Assembly (NCBI GenBank): GCA_041441915.1
Contig: JASDRS010000008.1
Span: forward strand, 1-28,399
DNA: 28,399 nucleotides
Reading direction: 5' to 3'
Origin: UBA10365 sp041441915
GTDB taxonomy: Bacteria > Pseudomonadota > Alphaproteobacteria > Rhodobacterales > Rhodobacteraceae
The notes under the pieces were generated by a model. The model was not told the DNA's origin. It saw only the letters and a program-made list of their open reading frames with translations, and made no database searches. Of the stretch, positions 1-8,199 are shown in pieces (position 1 is the stretch's first letter; each line of letters starts with the position of its first letter). Made by a program: the position numbers and the translations under genes.

Positions 1-373
1 CCGACTGAGGGCTCTTTAGTTCGCTTAATTGCTTTTCAAGCAGATCTAGCTCTTCGCCCTGAGCCCCGCTTGCCTTTGCATGGCTAAAAACAGCCTTAGC
101 AGTATCCACATGCCCCAATTTAACAAGTGCAACTACATAGTGCCGCACAAAATGGACATTACTTGGACTAATCTCATACGCTGTTTTGAAGAACGGCAAA
201 GCGTCATCAAGCTTATTAAGCCCAATAGCCAGCGTGCCCATATTAAAATTAGCGCTAGGGTGTGTAGGATGTGCCTGAAGTATGGAAACATAGAGCTGAC
301 GTGCTTCTTGAAGCTGACCTGCTTTTTGAGCCTCAATAGCTTTTTGAAGCATTTGAGCTAGCGTTAATTCCAT
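1..373 (-). CDS. TPR-repeat protein, N-terminal part (runs off window edge)
   Basis: Read on the minus strand from the ATG at 371-373, the frame stays open to the window edge, giving about 124 residues beginning MELTLAQMLQKAIEAQ. The pattern is that of tetratricopeptide repeats: alternating helices with A/G-Y-L-P spacing, such as EARQLYVSILQAHPTHPSA, then NFNMGTLAIGLNKLDDALPFF and a third unit around HFVRHYVVALVKLGHVDTA. TPRs are protein-protein interaction scaffolds. In many bacteria such an N-terminus precedes a sulfotransferase, glycosyltransferase or methyltransferase domain, but that part lies outside the window, so no function can be given. No strong ribosome binding site is seen upstream. 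Its 5' end is followed by a 255-base spacer before putR in which I see nothing. Confidence 0.75.
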   Translation of the reverse strand, partial: MELTLAQMLQKAIEAQKAGQLQEARQLYVSILQAHPTHPSANFNMGTLAIGLNKLDDALPFFKTAYEISPSNVHFVRHYVVALVKLGHVDTAKAVFSHAKASGAQGEELDLLEKQLSELKSPQS

Positions 374-628
374 AAGGTAATCCAAAATGTTTTGATTGTT
401 ATTTGATGCTGTAAAACGTAAATACCATTATCTATGAAATAGAAATAGCCTAAAGCTCAACTGATGGCACGTGAATGCCTGAATTTCTTGATCTGGCATG
501 TTGTTAATACCTTTCCCGCGCTCGTTGTACTGACCGGTATCCATAAACATCAAATCAATCGATAGCTAACGAGTTTGACGCCTATGTTGTATGTAAAAAA
601 CCAGCACGGATGATGCGTGGTAGTTGAG

Positions 629-1090
629 CTAGAAAAGTTCTTTCACCGCTTCCATTGCTACGAAGGTCGAGGTTGAGGCCACATAGGGCAAGGATGACAG
701 TTTTTCGCCCATCATGCGGCGGTATTCTTGAATGTTGCTGGTACGCACCTTAAGCAAATAGTCAAAGTTGCTTGCAATCATATGGCATTGTTCAATTTCT
801 GGGATGAGCTGCACGGCTTTGTTAAAAGCCTGTAGGGCCTTTTCGCGCGTGTCAGACAGGCGCACTTCGACAAAGGCCACATGATCGCGCCCCAAACGGA
901 TAGGGTCGATCGAAGCGCGGTAGCCTACAATAATACCGCGTTTTTCTAGCTGTTTAACCCGCTCTTGGGTGGGGGACTTCGAAAGTCCAACGACGTGCGC
1001 AAGTTTAGTAACTGCGATGCGGCCATTTTTTGCCAATTCCATTAAAATTGCGTGATCAAACTTGTCCAGACCTTTTTGGTCAACTTTCAT
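629..1090 (-). CDS. putR: Lrp/AsnC-family regulator of proline catabolism (PutR-like)
   Basis: A 153-residue Lrp/AsnC protein. Residues about 8-60 form the winged helix-turn-helix (FDHAILMELAKNGRI, then VTKLAHVVGLSKSPTQERVK), and residues about 70-150 form the RAM ligand-binding and oligomerisation domain (HVAFVEVRL, HMIASNFDYLLKVRT). It is divergent from putA with a 102-base gap. This is the known arrangement of PutR in alphaproteobacteria, where PutR activates putA in response to proline because PutA itself cannot bind DNA. The start is supported by AAAGG about 8 bases upstream of the ATG. The C-terminus (STSTFVAMEAVKELF) is typical of this subgroup. The regulatory role is inferred from position and family. 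Confidence 0.85.
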   Translation of the reverse strand: MKVDQKGLDKFDHAILMELAKNGRIAVTKLAHVVGLSKSPTQERVKQLEKRGIIVGYRASIDPIRLGRDHVAFVEVRLSDTREKALQAFNKAVQLIPEIEQCHMIASNFDYLLKVRTSNIQEYRRMMGEKLSSLPYVASTSTFVAMEAVKELF

Positions 1091-1093
1091 AAT

Positions 1094-1152
1094 TTGGACC
1101 TTTATTCCAATCTATATGCCTTAAATATTAGGTAGCATAAGGGAATATCCCT
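1094..1152. promoter_or_regulatory. putR-putA divergent control region with two inverted repeats
   Basis: The 102-base gap between the divergent putR and putA genes carries two dyads. TTGGA-N7-TCCAA lies at 1094-1110, abutting the putR start. AGGGA-ATA-TCCCT lies at 1140-1152, about 40 bases upstream of the putA ATG. Lrp-family regulators bind degenerate dyads, so either could be a PutR operator, but neither was tested against a known PutR consensus. No clear -35/-10 pair stands out. Confidence 0.35.
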
Positions 1153-1192
1153 GTAAACTCTGTAGTAATCTGCCCAAAATATTGGAGGCCAC

Positions 1193-4100
1193 ATGACACT
1201 TTCCCCCTGGCAGATCATCAGTACCAAAAGTCTGATGGATGAAACAGAAGCGCTTGAAAACCTTGTCGCCTTGGCCGGCCTTTCAGAAAAGGCCCGCACT
1301 GATATTAAAGCGGGTGCTAAAGATTTGGTAATGGCCATTCGCGCGCACAAGTCACCTAGTATGATGGAAGTGTTTTTGGCTGAATATGGGCTTTCTAATC
1401 CTGAAGGTATTGCTCTTATGTGCTTGGCTGAAGCGCTTTTACGAGTTCCAGATGATGCTACGATGACAGCCTTAATCGAAGATAAAATTGCACCTTCAGA
1501 CTGGGGCCAGCACTTGGGCAAGTCAGCCTCGTCTTTGGTCAACAGCTCAACTTGGGCTTTGATGCTTACGGGCCGCGTATTGGGGGACAAATCGATCAGT
1601 TTAGCTGGACATTTGCACAAAATTGTCAAACGTTTGGGCGAACCCGTCATTCGCTTGGCTGTAGCCCGCGCAATGAAGGAAATGGGGCGACAATTTGTTT
1701 TAGGCGAAACCATCCCAAAAGCCCTTACCCGTGCCGCCAAGCGCGAGGCTTTGGGCTTTTTCTATAGCTATGACATGTTGGGTGAAGCGGCTAAAACAGA
1801 CGAAGATGCATTACATTATTTTACGGTCTATAAAAACGCTATTGAGGCTATCTCAGGGGTGGCTAAGTCTAATGATTGTTGGAAAAACCCCGGTATTTCT
1901 GTCAAACTTTCGGCGCTGCATCCGCGATATGAGACCGCGCATTCAAAACGTGTGTTGGCCGAGCTGGCCCCACGGCTTTTGATCTTGGCACAAATGGCCA
2001 AAGTGGCCAATTTGGGTCTAAACGTCGACGCGGAAGAGGCCGACCGTCTGGGCCTTTCTTTGCAAATAATCGAACAAGTTTTCGCGGATCCGTCTTTGGC
2101 GTGGTGGAGTGGTTTTGGTGTTGTGGTGCAGGCCTATAGCCGGCGTGCGCCCGCAGTAATTGATTGGCTTTACGCTTTGGCTGAAAAACACAACCGTAAA
2201 ATGATGGTGCGGCTTGTCAAAGGCGCTTATTGGGATACTGAGGTGAAACGCGCTCAGGTCCTAGGCTTAGCCTCGTTTCCCGTGTTTACACGCAAAGTTG
2301 CTACGGACGTCAGTTATATTGCTAATGCACGCAAACTTTTAACCATGAGAGACCGTATTTATCCTCAATTTGCCACCCATAATGCTCATAGTGTGGCCGC
2401 AATTTTATCTATGGCAGCGCCGGATCAGCGTTTTGAATTTCAACGGCTTCATGGCATGGGTGAGGTCTTGCATGACATCGTTCATACACGCCACAAAAGA
2501 CCCTGCCGCATCTATGCGCCCGTGGGGGCTCATCGTGATTTACTGGCCTATTTGGTGCGCAGGTTGCTGGAAAATGGTGCCAATTCCAGCTTTGTTAATC
2601 AGATCATCGATCAAAGCCAACCGGTAGAAGTGGTGGCTGCTTGCCCGTTTGACGGCGTAAAAGCGAAAGGCACTGGCCCAAATCCTGTTTTGCTAACGGG
2701 TGGAACCCTTTTTGGGGTGCGCAAAAATGCGCTTGGGTTTGATCTGGCTGACTACGGGGACTTGGTGCTGATAGATGAGGCGCGCTCACCTTGTCGCTAC
2801 CATATATTTAAACCAGACTTTTCGAAGGATCAGGAGAAATCTCATAGCGTACTCAATCCCGCTACACTCGCGCCCATTGGACAAATTAACTGGGCCAATC
2901 AAAGCATGATTGATATGGCGATATCTGGAGCCCAAACGTGGGACGCTCCCGGGCCTGAACGCGCAGCAATTTTGCTCAAAGTGGCCGATCTTTTTGAAAA
3001 CGGATTTGGTCAGATCTTTGCCCTCTTAACGCGCGAAGCGGGTAAAACCTTGCCAGATGCATTGGGTGAGCTGCGTGAAGCCATTGATTTTTTGCGGTAT
3101 TATGCCGGTCAAATCTCGGAGCTCACTGCCCCACCCATAGGCATTTTCGCAGCTATTAGCCCTTGGAATTTCCCCCTGGCAATTTTTACGGGCCAAATTG
3201 CTGCGGCTCTGGCGGCGGGCAATGGTGTTTTGGCCAAGGCTGCACCGCAAACACCACTGATTGCGCGCCATGCTACTGCCCTTTTCCATCGGGCGGGCGT
3301 GCCAGAAAACGCATTGCAACTGTTGCTCGGCGGGGCGGAGGTTGGCAGCATGATCACGCGAGATCCGCGCATTAGAGGAGTAGTTTTTACTGGCTCAACC
3401 CGAACGGCTCAAACTATTGGCCGAGTGATGGCTAAGCATCTTGACCCCTCGGCCCCTTTGATTGCGGAAACAGGTGGGATTAATGCTATGATCATTGATT
3501 CCACCGCTTTACCAGAGCAAGCCGTGCGCGATATTGTGACCTCGGCATTTCAGTCGGCGGGGCAAAGGTGCTCGGCTCTGCGCTGCCTTTATGTGCAAGA
3601 AGACGTGGCACCAGCATTTACTAAAATGCTTTACGGCGCGATGGACGCTTTGACCATGGGTGATCCTTGGGATTTGTCGACTGACATCGGTCCAGTGGTT
3701 GATCAGGCTGCCCAAAGTGCTTTGGCTGCGCAGGTGCAAATCGCACGCGATCAGGGACGGCTACTTTATGAAATACCTTGCCCAAAAAACGGCTGTTTCA
3801 TTGCGCCAAGCGTGATTTCCGTTAAGGGAATCAGCGATATTACTAAAGAAATTTTTGGTCCAATTTTGCATCTAGCCACGTTCAAAGTGGCCGAGCTGCC
3901 TAAAATCATTTCTGACATCAACAGTTGTGGCTATGGCCTAACCTTTGGCCTTCATTCGCGAATTGATGATCGGGTGCAATATGTGATTTCCAATTTGAAA
4001 ATGGGTAATATCTATATCAACCGCAACCAAATTGGTGCAGTAGTCGAAAGCCAACCTTTCGGTGGTGAAGGGCTTTCTGGAACGGGGCCAAAGGCCGGTG

Positions 4101-4651
4101 GCCCACTTTACTTATCACGTTTTTGTCAAAATCAAAATGTTACGACCTTGGTTTCACCGGTCACCGCTGCTGCCAACGTCGGCGTGCTGCAAAAAGCCAT
4201 TTACGTGGCTTTGGCTGCGCGGGGGGTAAAGGCCATGAGCTGGGCCGATATGTGCGGACCAACGGGCGAAAGCAATCGTCTCTACCGCTTTGAACGGGAT
4301 CCTATCCTTTGCCTTGGACCTAGCCTCGTAGGCGCCAAAACTCAGCTGGCGGCCATCACCGCACTCGGTGGGTCAGGGGTTTTGGCGCACGATCTTGATC
4401 CCAAAGAATTGGCGCTTCTTCAGGGTTACGGTGGAGCGGTTTTTTGGGGCCAAAGCTCCCAATCGCGCGCCTATCTTCAGGTGCTGCGCGCCAGTGAAGG
4501 ACCAATTTTGCGCCTAATCACAGGTGCTCCAATATTTGCCGATGTGGTTTTTGAACGCCATGTTTGCGTGGATACCACCGCCGCGGGTGGTAATGCGCAA
4601 TTACTGCTTGAGGCGGGCAACATAAATGCGTCAAATGAAGGGGTCATTTAA
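1193..4651 (+). CDS. putA: Bifunctional proline dehydrogenase / L-glutamate gamma-semialdehyde dehydrogenase
   Basis: PutA oxidises proline to glutamate in two steps, using FAD and then NAD+, with channelling between the two active sites. The 1152-residue protein has a proline dehydrogenase barrel at roughly residues 130-440, with RLVKGAYWDTEVKRAQ near residue 340, FATHNAHSVAAI and the ending LLENGANSSFVNQI. An aldehyde dehydrogenase module follows at roughly 545-990, with ISPWNFPLAIFTGQIAAALA, the general-base Glu759 (AETGG) and the catalytic Cys793 (SAGQRCSALR). The last 160 residues match the C-terminal tail of longer PutAs. There is no N-terminal ribbon-helix-helix, so this is not the autoregulating trifunctional type, which fits the adjacent putR. 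The usual ETGGQN reads ETGGIN here. The start is set by TTGGAGG upstream of ATG. The broken rhomboid gene follows 14 bases after the stop. Confidence 0.97.
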   Translation: MTLSPWQIISTKSLMDETEALENLVALAGLSEKARTDIKAGAKDLVMAIRAHKSPSMMEVFLAEYGLSNPEGIALMCLAEALLRVPDDATMTALIEDKIAPSDWGQHLGKSASSLVNSSTWALMLTGRVLGDKSISLAGHLHKIVKRLGEPVIRLAVARAMKEMGRQFVLGETIPKALTRAAKREALGFFYSYDMLGEAAKTDEDALHYFTVYKNAIEAISGVAKSNDCWKNPGISVKLSALHPRYETAHSKRVLAELAPRLLILAQMAKVANLGLNVDAEEADRLGLSLQIIEQVFADPSLAWWSGFGVVVQAYSRRAPAVIDWLYALAEKHNRKMMVRLVKGAYWDTEVKRAQVLGLASFPVFTRKVATDVSYIANARKLLTMRDRIYPQFATHNAHSVAAILSMAAPDQRFEFQRLHGMGEVLHDIVHTRHKRPCRIYAPVGAHRDLLAYLVRRLLENGANSSFVNQIIDQSQPVEVVAACPFDGVKAKGTGPNPVLLTGGTLFGVRKNALGFDLADYGDLVLIDEARSPCRYHIFKPDFSKDQEKSHSVLNPATLAPIGQINWANQSMIDMAISGAQTWDAPGPERAAILLKVADLFENGFGQIFALLTREAGKTLPDALGELREAIDFLRYYAGQISELTAPPIGIFAAISPWNFPLAIFTGQIAAALAAGNGVLAKAAPQTPLIARHATALFHRAGVPENALQLLLGGAEVGSMITRDPRIRGVVFTGSTRTAQTIGRVMAKHLDPSAPLIAETGGINAMIIDSTALPEQAVRDIVTSAFQSAGQRCSALRCLYVQEDVAPAFTKMLYGAMDALTMGDPWDLSTDIGPVVDQAAQSALAAQVQIARDQGRLLYEIPCPKNGCFIAPSVISVKGISDITKEIFGPILHLATFKVAELPKIISDINSCGYGLTFGLHSRIDDRVQYVISNLKMGNIYINRNQIGAVVESQPFGGEGLSGTGPKAGGPLYLSRFCQNQNVTTLVSPVTAAANVGVLQKAIYVALAARGVKAMSWADMCGPTGESNRLYRFERDPILCLGPSLVGAKTQLAAITALGGSGVLAHDLDPKELALLQGYGGAVFWGQSSQSRAYLQVLRASEGPILRLITGAPIFADVVFERHVCVDTTAAGGNAQLLLEAGNINASNEGVI

Positions 4652-4665
4652 AGAAAGAGTAACGG

Positions 4666-5389
4666 ATGTTTCCTATCCGCGATCATAACCCCTCGGTCCG
4701 CAGAGCTTATGTGACCTATGGGCTGATTTTACTCAATATAGCAGTCTATGCCGCGACATGGGACTATAGCCCAGCCCAAACTGCTCGGTTTTTTGCCGAA
4801 TATGACCTACGACCCGCGCAGTTTTTGGCTGGTTCCGGGTTGGAGACCATTCTCACGGCCATGTTTTTGCACGCGGGCATCATGCATTTGTCAGGCAATA
4901 TGCTTTATCTGTGGATTTTTGGTGATAATTTAGAAGATATATTGGGCCGTGGGCGGTTTTTGATGTTTTATCTGGCCTCGAGCATTGGGGCTGGACTTTT
5001 TCACATTTGTGCGGGGCCAGCCTCGGTTGTGCCAATGGTTGGTGCATCGGGGGCGATTGGGGGCCTATATGCTTTTATACCCCAAGGCGCGGATTGATGT
5101 GTTTTTCTTCTTTGGGTTTTTCTTTAAAATCTGGCTCATACGCGCCTGGGTGTTTTTGAGTATTTGGTTTGGGCTGCAGCTTTTCAATGGTTATGGCGCG
5201 GCGGCTGGCGGCGGCATGGCCTATTGGGCGCATATTGGGGGATTTATAGTTGGTGTAGCCTTGATATGGCCAGTTTGGACCCGCTTGGGTGGACGCTACT
5301 ATTGGGCGCGAGTGGGCGGCAAGCTAGATCATATAGCTGCCTCGTTTTTGCGGTGGAGTTCTATTCCAAAAAGCGTTCGGCGCAGTTAG
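4666..5389 (+). pseudogene. Rhomboid-family intramembrane serine protease, frameshifted
   Basis: Two overlapping reading frames together make one rhomboid. The first (4666-5097) carries the N-terminal membrane segments, the HxxxN box (HLSGNMLYLWIFGDNLED) and the catalytic serine motif GASGA (Ser128, codon 5047-5049). The second, shifted frame continues with GAYMLLYPKARIDVFFFFG and holds the partner histidine in YWAHIGGFIVG (codon 5231-5233), ending at 5389. The switch point is 5059-5067. Family members normally read GASGA-xx-GVLGAY here, and about four residues are missing, so an 11-base deletion between two GGGGGC repeats would explain it. As read, serine and histidine are on different polypeptides and no active protease can form. 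A sequencing or assembly error cannot be excluded. The gene follows putA closely and ends 9 bases from suhB, which is convergent. Confidence 0.85.
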
Positions 5390-5398
5390 GGCGCGGCC

Positions 5399-6187
5399 TT
5401 AGCTGTTGCGAATTGTTTTGGAGAAGCTTGCAAACAAAGCATCATTGGCGCATAGGATTGACCCATCGGTCAGGGGATTTTGTCTGGGATCAATTGCTCC
5501 CACCATGCCGCCGGCTTCACGCACGATCAAAAGTCCTGCGGCAATGTCCCATGCATTGATATGGCGTTCCCAATAGCCGTCATAGCGCCCTGCAGCCACA
5601 TAGACCAAATCAAGCGCAGCAGCACCCCAGCGGCGTACGCCCGCGCAAATGGGCACCAAGCACGCCAGATCTTGCAACGTGGCTGGCAAAAGAACCGCGC
5701 TGCCATAAGGGACACCGGTGGCAAAAACCGCTTCAATCATCTTATTGCGGCCCGAAACGCGCAATCGGCTTTCATTTCGCCAAGCGCCAGCGCCTTTTTC
5801 GGCAAAGAACATTTCGTCCTTAGCTGCGTCAAACACCACGCCTGCGACAATCTCGCCTTTATGTTCCAGTGCAATCGACACTGCCCAATGCGGCAAGCCG
5901 TGCAAAAAGTTAGTGGTGCCATCAAGCGGATCAACGATCCAGCGGCGGGTAGGGTCAGAGCCTTTTTCGGCACCAGTTTCTTCGCCAAGCCAGCCATAGG
6001 TGGGGCGCGCTTCAATCAGATCAGCTTTGATCAGTCGTTCTGCTTCGCGGTCGGCGCGCGACACGAAGTCACTAGGTCCCTTAGATGAGACCTGCAGGTT
6101 TTCCACTTCGCGGAAGTCTTTGACAAGCGATCGTCCCGCTTTACGAGCGGTTTTTATCATCAGGTTCAGGTTTGCGCTACCTTGCAT
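5399..6187 (-). CDS. suhB: Inositol-1-monophosphatase family phosphatase
   Basis: A 262-residue Mg2+-dependent phosphatase of the inositol monophosphatase superfamily, which hydrolyses myo-inositol 1-phosphate and related sugar phosphates. All metal-binding motifs are present: GEE at residues 68-70, DPLDGTT at 86-92 followed by NFLHGLPHWAVSIAL, and the C-terminal WD motif at 213-214 (INAWDIAAGLL). The length is standard. The start is supported by GAGGGAGA just upstream. It lies downstream of metR on the same strand, separated by 73 bases containing a hairpin, and is convergent with the rhomboid remnant. SuhB proteins also have a role in ribosomal RNA transcription complexes in some bacteria; nothing here distinguishes the roles. 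An FBPase or CysQ-like activity is possible but less likely. Confidence 0.9.
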   Translation of the reverse strand: MQGSANLNLMIKTARKAGRSLVKDFREVENLQVSSKGPSDFVSRADREAERLIKADLIEARPTYGWLGEETGAEKGSDPTRRWIVDPLDGTTNFLHGLPHWAVSIALEHKGEIVAGVVFDAAKDEMFFAEKGAGAWRNESRLRVSGRNKMIEAVFATGVPYGSAVLLPATLQDLACLVPICAGVRRWGAAALDLVYVAAGRYDGYWERHINAWDIAAGLLIVREAGGMVGAIDPRQNPLTDGSILCANDALFASFSKTIRNS

Positions 6188-6226
6188 TGTCTTGTCTCCC
6201 TCTATTTAAAGCGCGGATATACGAGA

Positions 6227-6253
6227 GCTTCCCCCTAATGGAAAGGGGGGAGC
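6227..6253 (-). terminator. Hairpin downstream of metR
   Basis: A 9-bp stem (GCTTCCCCC with GGGGGGAGC, one G-U pair) with a 9-base loop begins 8 bases past the metR stop and ends before suhB. No proper T-tract follows on the minus strand, so it may be a weak or factor-dependent terminator, or an RNA-stabilising hairpin between two same-strand genes. Confidence 0.4.
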
Positions 6254-6260
6254 CTTCCTT

Positions 6261-7169
6261 TCATAAACTGCGCTGTAATTTAACGGGTTCTGACCGGCTT
6301 AGGCGCAAAAAATTCGCCATAAACGGTTTGGTTGCATCTTCGGCGCGGGTGGCGGCGTAAAGTCTTTTAATCACGGGCTCGGGTCCTAAGGGTAGTGTGA
6401 CAAAATCGGCGTTTGTTTGCACATCGCGCAACACCCAATCAGGCAGCACCGACACACCGCGATTGGCTGCAACCAACATCAGGATCATTGCTGTAAGCTC
6501 GACCTGCCTTGTGGCGCGTGGCTCGATCTTGGCGGGGGTAAGTAATTCGGTAAAAACATCCAACTTATCGCGCGCCACTGGATAGGTGATTAGCAATTGG
6601 TCGCGAAAGTCCTCGGCAGTGATCATGGGCTTCTGCGCTAAAGGATTAGTTGATGCTGCCACAAACATTGGGTGATAATCGAATAAAGGGTTAAAGACGA
6701 CTCCCGGCAGCGTGATTGGGTCAGACGTTATTACCAGATCAACCTCTTCGCGCAACAGCCCTGGAAAAGCGTCAAAGGCTAGACCCGCGCGAATATCAAC
6801 GTCAACTTCTGGCCAAGAATGGCGAAAAGGTTCTAGCACCAAAAACAGCCACTCGAAACAGGCGTGACATTCCATTGCAATGTGAAGCCGCCCCGTTTTT
6901 CCTATTTTTAGAGCAAGAAATTCATCGTTCAGCGCATCGATCTCGGGTAAAATCTTATCAGCGAGCTTTAAAAGCCGGTGCCCCGCGGCTGAAAGTTTTA
7001 ACGGTTTTGAGCGGCGCACGAAAAGCTCAATCCCTGTTTGGTTTTCAAGCCCTTTTACCTGATGTGACAGGGCTGACTGTGTTATGTTCAATGTCTCTGC
7101 TGCGCGCGCTAAGCCGCCCGCTTGATGGATGGCGCGAATGGTGCGCAGATGGCGAAATTCTAGATGCAT
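6261..7169 (-). CDS. metR: LysR-type regulator of methionine genes (MetR-like)
   Basis: A LysR-type regulator of about 302 residues. The N-terminal winged helix-turn-helix reads LEFRHLRTIRAIHQAGGLAR, with the recognition segment TQSALSHQVKGLENQTGI. The effector domain has features specific to MetR: AMECHACFEWLFLVLEPF matches the IECHSC region of Escherichia coli MetR, and DLVITSDPI, LFDYHPMFVAA and YPVARDKLDVF follow in the same order. MetR senses homocysteine and activates met genes, and this one diverges from metF. I place the start at 7167-7169 (MHLEFRHLR), because GAGGA lies 8 bases upstream of it and overlaps the further-upstream ATG at 7184, which would add five residues. Confidence 0.9.
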   Translation of the reverse strand: MHLEFRHLRTIRAIHQAGGLARAAETLNITQSALSHQVKGLENQTGIELFVRRSKPLKLSAAGHRLLKLADKILPEIDALNDEFLALKIGKTGRLHIAMECHACFEWLFLVLEPFRHSWPEVDVDIRAGLAFDAFPGLLREEVDLVITSDPITLPGVVFNPLFDYHPMFVAASTNPLAQKPMITAEDFRDQLLITYPVARDKLDVFTELLTPAKIEPRATRQVELTAMILMLVAANRGVSVLPDWVLRDVQTNADFVTLPLGPEPVIKRLYAATRAEDATKPFMANFLRLSRSEPVKLQRSL

Positions 7170-7170
7170 G

Positions 7171-7214
7171 TGAATTATCCTCATAATTAATATGATTATT
7201 ATGAATTTTACTCA
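7171..7214. promoter_or_regulatory. Two MetR-type boxes between metR and metF
   Basis: Two 13-base elements, TGAATTATCCTCA (7171-7183) and TGAATTTTACTCA (7202-7214), share the form TGAA-N5-CTCA. They differ from the known enteric MetR box TGAA-N2-W-N2-TTCA at one position, the same in both. Their starts are 31 bases apart, about three helical turns. Between them lies the dyad TCATA-N5-TATGA (7181-7195). The placement before both metR and metF suits activation of metF and autoregulation of metR. Function is inferred from motif and position. Confidence 0.5.
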
Positions 7215-7257
7215 ATACCGTCAATGGGCCATAAACAGACAAGATAGGAGTTTCAGT

Positions 7258-8127
7258 ATGACCCATCCCCCCCGCGTTTCCTTCGAGTTTTTTCCCCCTA
7301 AAAATTTAGATGGTGCCTTCCACCTTTCAGAAACAGTTAAGATGCTGGCGCCCTTTAATCCAGAGTTTGTATCGGTGACCTATGGCGCTGCTGGGGGAAC
7401 GCGTGATCTGACCCATCAAGCGGTCACGGCTATAGGCGAGCATTATGGGCTTAAGGTGGCTGCGCATCTGACCTGTGTGAATGCAACCAAGTCAGACACA
7501 CTGCAGATTGCGCAAAGCTACCACGACGCTGGGGTTCGCGAAATTGTCGCTTTGCGCGGTGATGCCCCCAAAGGGCAGGCGCGGTTTATCCCAACTCCAA
7601 AAGGCTTTGCCAATTCGATAGAATTGATAGCTGCATTAGCTGAAACAGGACATTTTGAGTTGCGTGTGGCAGCCTATCCTGAAACCCATCCTGATGCGCG
7701 CAGTGCCAAAGATGATCTGCTTTGGCTGAAAGCCAAGATTGATGCGGGTGCTTCAAGCGCTATCACCCAGTTTTTCTTTACACCTGAGGTATTTTTGCGT
7801 TTCCGTGATAAGGCCGTGGCGGCGGGCATTAATGCACCCATTATTCCGGGCATTATGCCCATTGAAAATTGGGCTGGGTTGAAGGCTTTTGCAAAACGCT
7901 CAGATACCTTCATTCCCCCTGACATTGATGCAGCCTTTAGTGCGGCAATTCGTGACGGGCGTGCTGACCTGCTGTCTTTGGCCCTTTGCACCGAGCTTTG
8001 TGATCAATTGCAGCGTGAAGGGGTCGAGGATTTGCATTTTTATACACTAAACCGTCCGCATCTGACTCGTGACACTTGTTTGGCGCTTGGTCTGAGGTCG
8101 CAAACTGGCTTGCAAATGGTCGCTTGA
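7258..8127 (+). CDS. metF: 5,10-methylenetetrahydrofolate reductase
   Basis: A 289-residue FAD-dependent reductase that makes 5-methyltetrahydrofolate, the methyl donor for methionine synthase. Motifs along the TIM barrel are VSFEFFPPK at the start, FVSVTYGAAGGTRD, HLTCVNATK, IVALRGDAP, AAYPETHPDA, AITQFFF and IIPGIMPI, ending with LHFYTLNR. Length agrees with E. coli MetF (about 296). I chose ATG 7258 over an ATG 66 bases upstream because ATAGGAG sits 7 bases before it and the family starts right at this point; the upstream extension would also run through the MetR boxes. It is divergent from metR, and aroQ follows on the same strand after 72 bases. Confidence 0.96.
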   Translation: MTHPPRVSFEFFPPKNLDGAFHLSETVKMLAPFNPEFVSVTYGAAGGTRDLTHQAVTAIGEHYGLKVAAHLTCVNATKSDTLQIAQSYHDAGVREIVALRGDAPKGQARFIPTPKGFANSIELIAALAETGHFELRVAAYPETHPDARSAKDDLLWLKAKIDAGASSAITQFFFTPEVFLRFRDKAVAAGINAPIIPGIMPIENWAGLKAFAKRSDTFIPPDIDAAFSAAIRDGRADLLSLALCTELCDQLQREGVEDLHFYTLNRPHLTRDTCLALGLRSQTGLQMVA

Positions 8128-8134
8128 TCGTGGC

Positions 8135-8165
8135 TTTGGGGCGAACTGGCTTGCTTGGCCCCAAA
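8135..8165 (+). other. Hairpin between metF and aroQ
   Basis: TTTGGGGC (8135-8142) can pair perfectly with GCCCCAAA (8158-8165) around a 15-base loop. A-tracts rather than T-tracts follow, so it does not look like an intrinsic terminator for metF. The loop repeats an 11-base string (AACTGGCTTGC) also found at 8103-8113 at the end of metF. It could be an mRNA processing or pausing structure ahead of aroQ. Confidence 0.3.
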
Positions 8166-8199
8166 AAACTTGTATCTTGCAAGAAAAGCGAGAAAACCC

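Noticed and set aside
80..361. Plus-strand 93-codon ORF at the left edge
   Set aside because: It is the complement of the minus-strand TPR reading frame, which is open to the edge, has clear repeat pattern and a proper start at 373.
1102..1740. 212-codon minus-strand ORF under the putA start
   Set aside because: Complement of the confidently assigned putA; no ribosome binding site and no family resemblance.
5480..6088. 202-codon plus-strand ORF opposite suhB
   Set aside because: Shadow of suhB, whose metal-site motifs are complete on the minus strand.
6716..7186. 156-codon plus-strand ORF opposite metR
   Set aside because: Shadow of metR; the MetR effector-domain motifs on the minus strand are decisive.
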